DNA from: Sphingobacteriales bacterium
GTDB lineage: Bacteria > Bacteroidota > Bacteroidia > Sphingobacteriales > Sphingobacteriaceae
NCBI GenBank assembly: GCA_020058405.1
Contig: JAGVEE010000118.1
Span: forward strand, 1 to 5,823
Reading direction: 5' to 3'
Length of the DNA stretch: 5,823 nt
A program made the position numbers and the translations under genes. The number at the start of each line of letters is the position of its first letter. Positions within the stretch are counted from its first letter, which is position 1. Below are positions 5,299-5,823 of this stretch, piece by piece. Below the pieces are notes generated by a model, which saw only the letters and a list, made by a program, of their open reading frames with translations, did not search any database and was not told the origin of the DNA.

Positions 5299-5326
5299 GT
5301 TCAAAAATAACAAAATTTAGCTAGCA

Positions 5327-5823
5327 TTAATGCAGATTTTGAGCGATTACATAACCAGATGCCCATGCCCATTGGAAATTATACCCTCCCAACCAACCAG
5401 TTACATCTACACATTCGCCTCCAAAAAACAAACCAGGTACTTTCTTCGCCTCTAAACTTTTAGAAGAGAGTTCATTAGTATCTATTCCTCCTCGCATTAC
5501 CTCTGCTTTTTCATAACCCTTATCTCCAGCAGGAATTACCTCAAACTTATGAATGGTGTTTTCTATTAACTCTAATTCTGCATTGCTCAAACTTGCCAAA
5601 TTTTTATCGTATGGTAAATAAACAGCCATAGCGTTACAAAGTTTGTTGGGTAAAAAAACAGATAAGAAATTTTGTAATAATTTTTTCCCGTTGCTCTGTC
5701 TTGTTTCATCAATTAATTTTTTTATAGATTGATGTGGAAGGAAATCAATATAAATAGGATTAGGTGCGCGCCAATAAGAGGATATTTGTAAGATAGCCGG
5801 CCCGCTTAAACCCCAATGGGTAA
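5327..5823 (-). CDS. FAD-dependent oxidoreductase, HI0933/BaiN (YhiN) type, C-terminal part
   Basis: The frame is open from the stop codon at 5327 to the window edge (164 residues), so the ATG at 5629 is internal and the gene's N-terminal FAD-binding half lies outside. The visible part starts with THWGLSGPAILQ, a strongly conserved motif of HI0933-like flavoproteins. It ends with GGID (111-114), FFGGECVDVTG (132-142) and GGYNFQWAWASG (145-156), the C-terminal segment that completes the FAD site. Full-length family members have about 400 residues. Functions differ within the family: BaiN was named for bile-acid metabolism, and E. coli YhiN has been reported, as I recall, to be a 23S rRNA dihydrouridine synthase. 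The specific role here is not determined. It reads in the same direction as nuoA with a 28-bp gap, so the two may share a transcript, though no functional link is evident. The palindrome GCATTAATGC (5324-5333) spans the stop codon. Confidence 0.88.
   Translation of the reverse strand, partial: THWGLSGPAILQISSYWRAPNPIYIDFLPHQSIKKLIDETRQSNGKKLLQNFLSVFLPNKLCNAMAVYLPYDKNLASLSNAELELIENTIHKFEVIPAGDKGYEKAEVMRGGIDTNELSSKSLEAKKVPGLFFGGECVDVTGWLGGYNFQWAWASGYVIAQNLH

Noticed and set aside
5302..5309. TATTTTTG on the - strand as a Bacteroidota-type -7 promoter element for nuoA
   Set aside because: It matches TAnnTTTG but lies only a few bases before the ATG, and no TTTG element is found at the expected distance upstream.
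5299..5313. NuoA start at the TTG at 5313
   Set aside because: An ATG five codons downstream gives a normal NuoA N-terminus, and the extra residues are not supported by any motif.
5327..5629. A separate 100-residue protein starting at the ATG at 5629
   Set aside because: The same frame stays open to the window edge and contains the conserved THWGLSGPAILQ motif, so the ATG is internal to a larger flavoprotein gene.

Overview
This AT-rich window most likely comes from a chromosome of the phylum Bacteroidota. The evidence is the close match of NuoA, NuoB, PurK and PurE to Bacteroidota-type sequences, a short Crp/Fnr regulator of the kind common there, A/T-rich translation starts without Shine-Dalgarno sequences, and intergenic gaps filled with short AT-rich tandem repeats. 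I inferred this by reading, without a database search, and I do not claim an order or genus.

Layout. The left part reads on the + strand. It holds the C-terminal end of a cyanophycin synthetase (cut by the window edge), a Crp/Fnr-type regulator 13 bp downstream, a 363-bp stretch with no intact gene, and an alpha/beta hydrolase. That stretch contains two short hydrophobic reading-frame pieces in different frames (possibly a decayed membrane-protein gene), a 22-bp operator-like palindrome and a possible promoter for the hydrolase. The right part reads on the - strand, in the order FAD-dependent HI0933/BaiN-type oxidoreductase (cut by the right edge), nuoA, nuoB, purK, purE. The hydrolase and purE converge on a 186-bp gap.

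How the genes work together. NuoA and NuoB are subunits of respiratory complex I. Their genes overlap by 8 bp, and nuoB abuts purK with no gap. PurK and PurE carry out consecutive steps of de novo purine synthesis, from AIR through N5-CAIR to CAIR. The - strand genes are therefore probably one transcription unit in which two complex I subunits lead into two purine genes. The usual next gene, nuoC, is absent. The cyanophycin synthetase would make an Arg/Asp nitrogen store; whether the adjacent regulator controls it is unknown.

Most unusual feature. The gaps on both sides of purE contain the same two short tandem-repeat families: a 7-mer TGAATTA and an 8-mer GTTATTRG. A third 7-mer family, CTAACGA, lies just beyond the purE stop codon. 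Reading inward from either side the order is 7-mer then 8-mer; the 7-mers are inverted with respect to each other and the 8-mers are direct. A degenerate further copy of the TGAATTA family lies between the two membrane-protein pieces. I found no CRISPR array, tRNA, rRNA, insertion sequence, defence system or clearly new multi-gene system.
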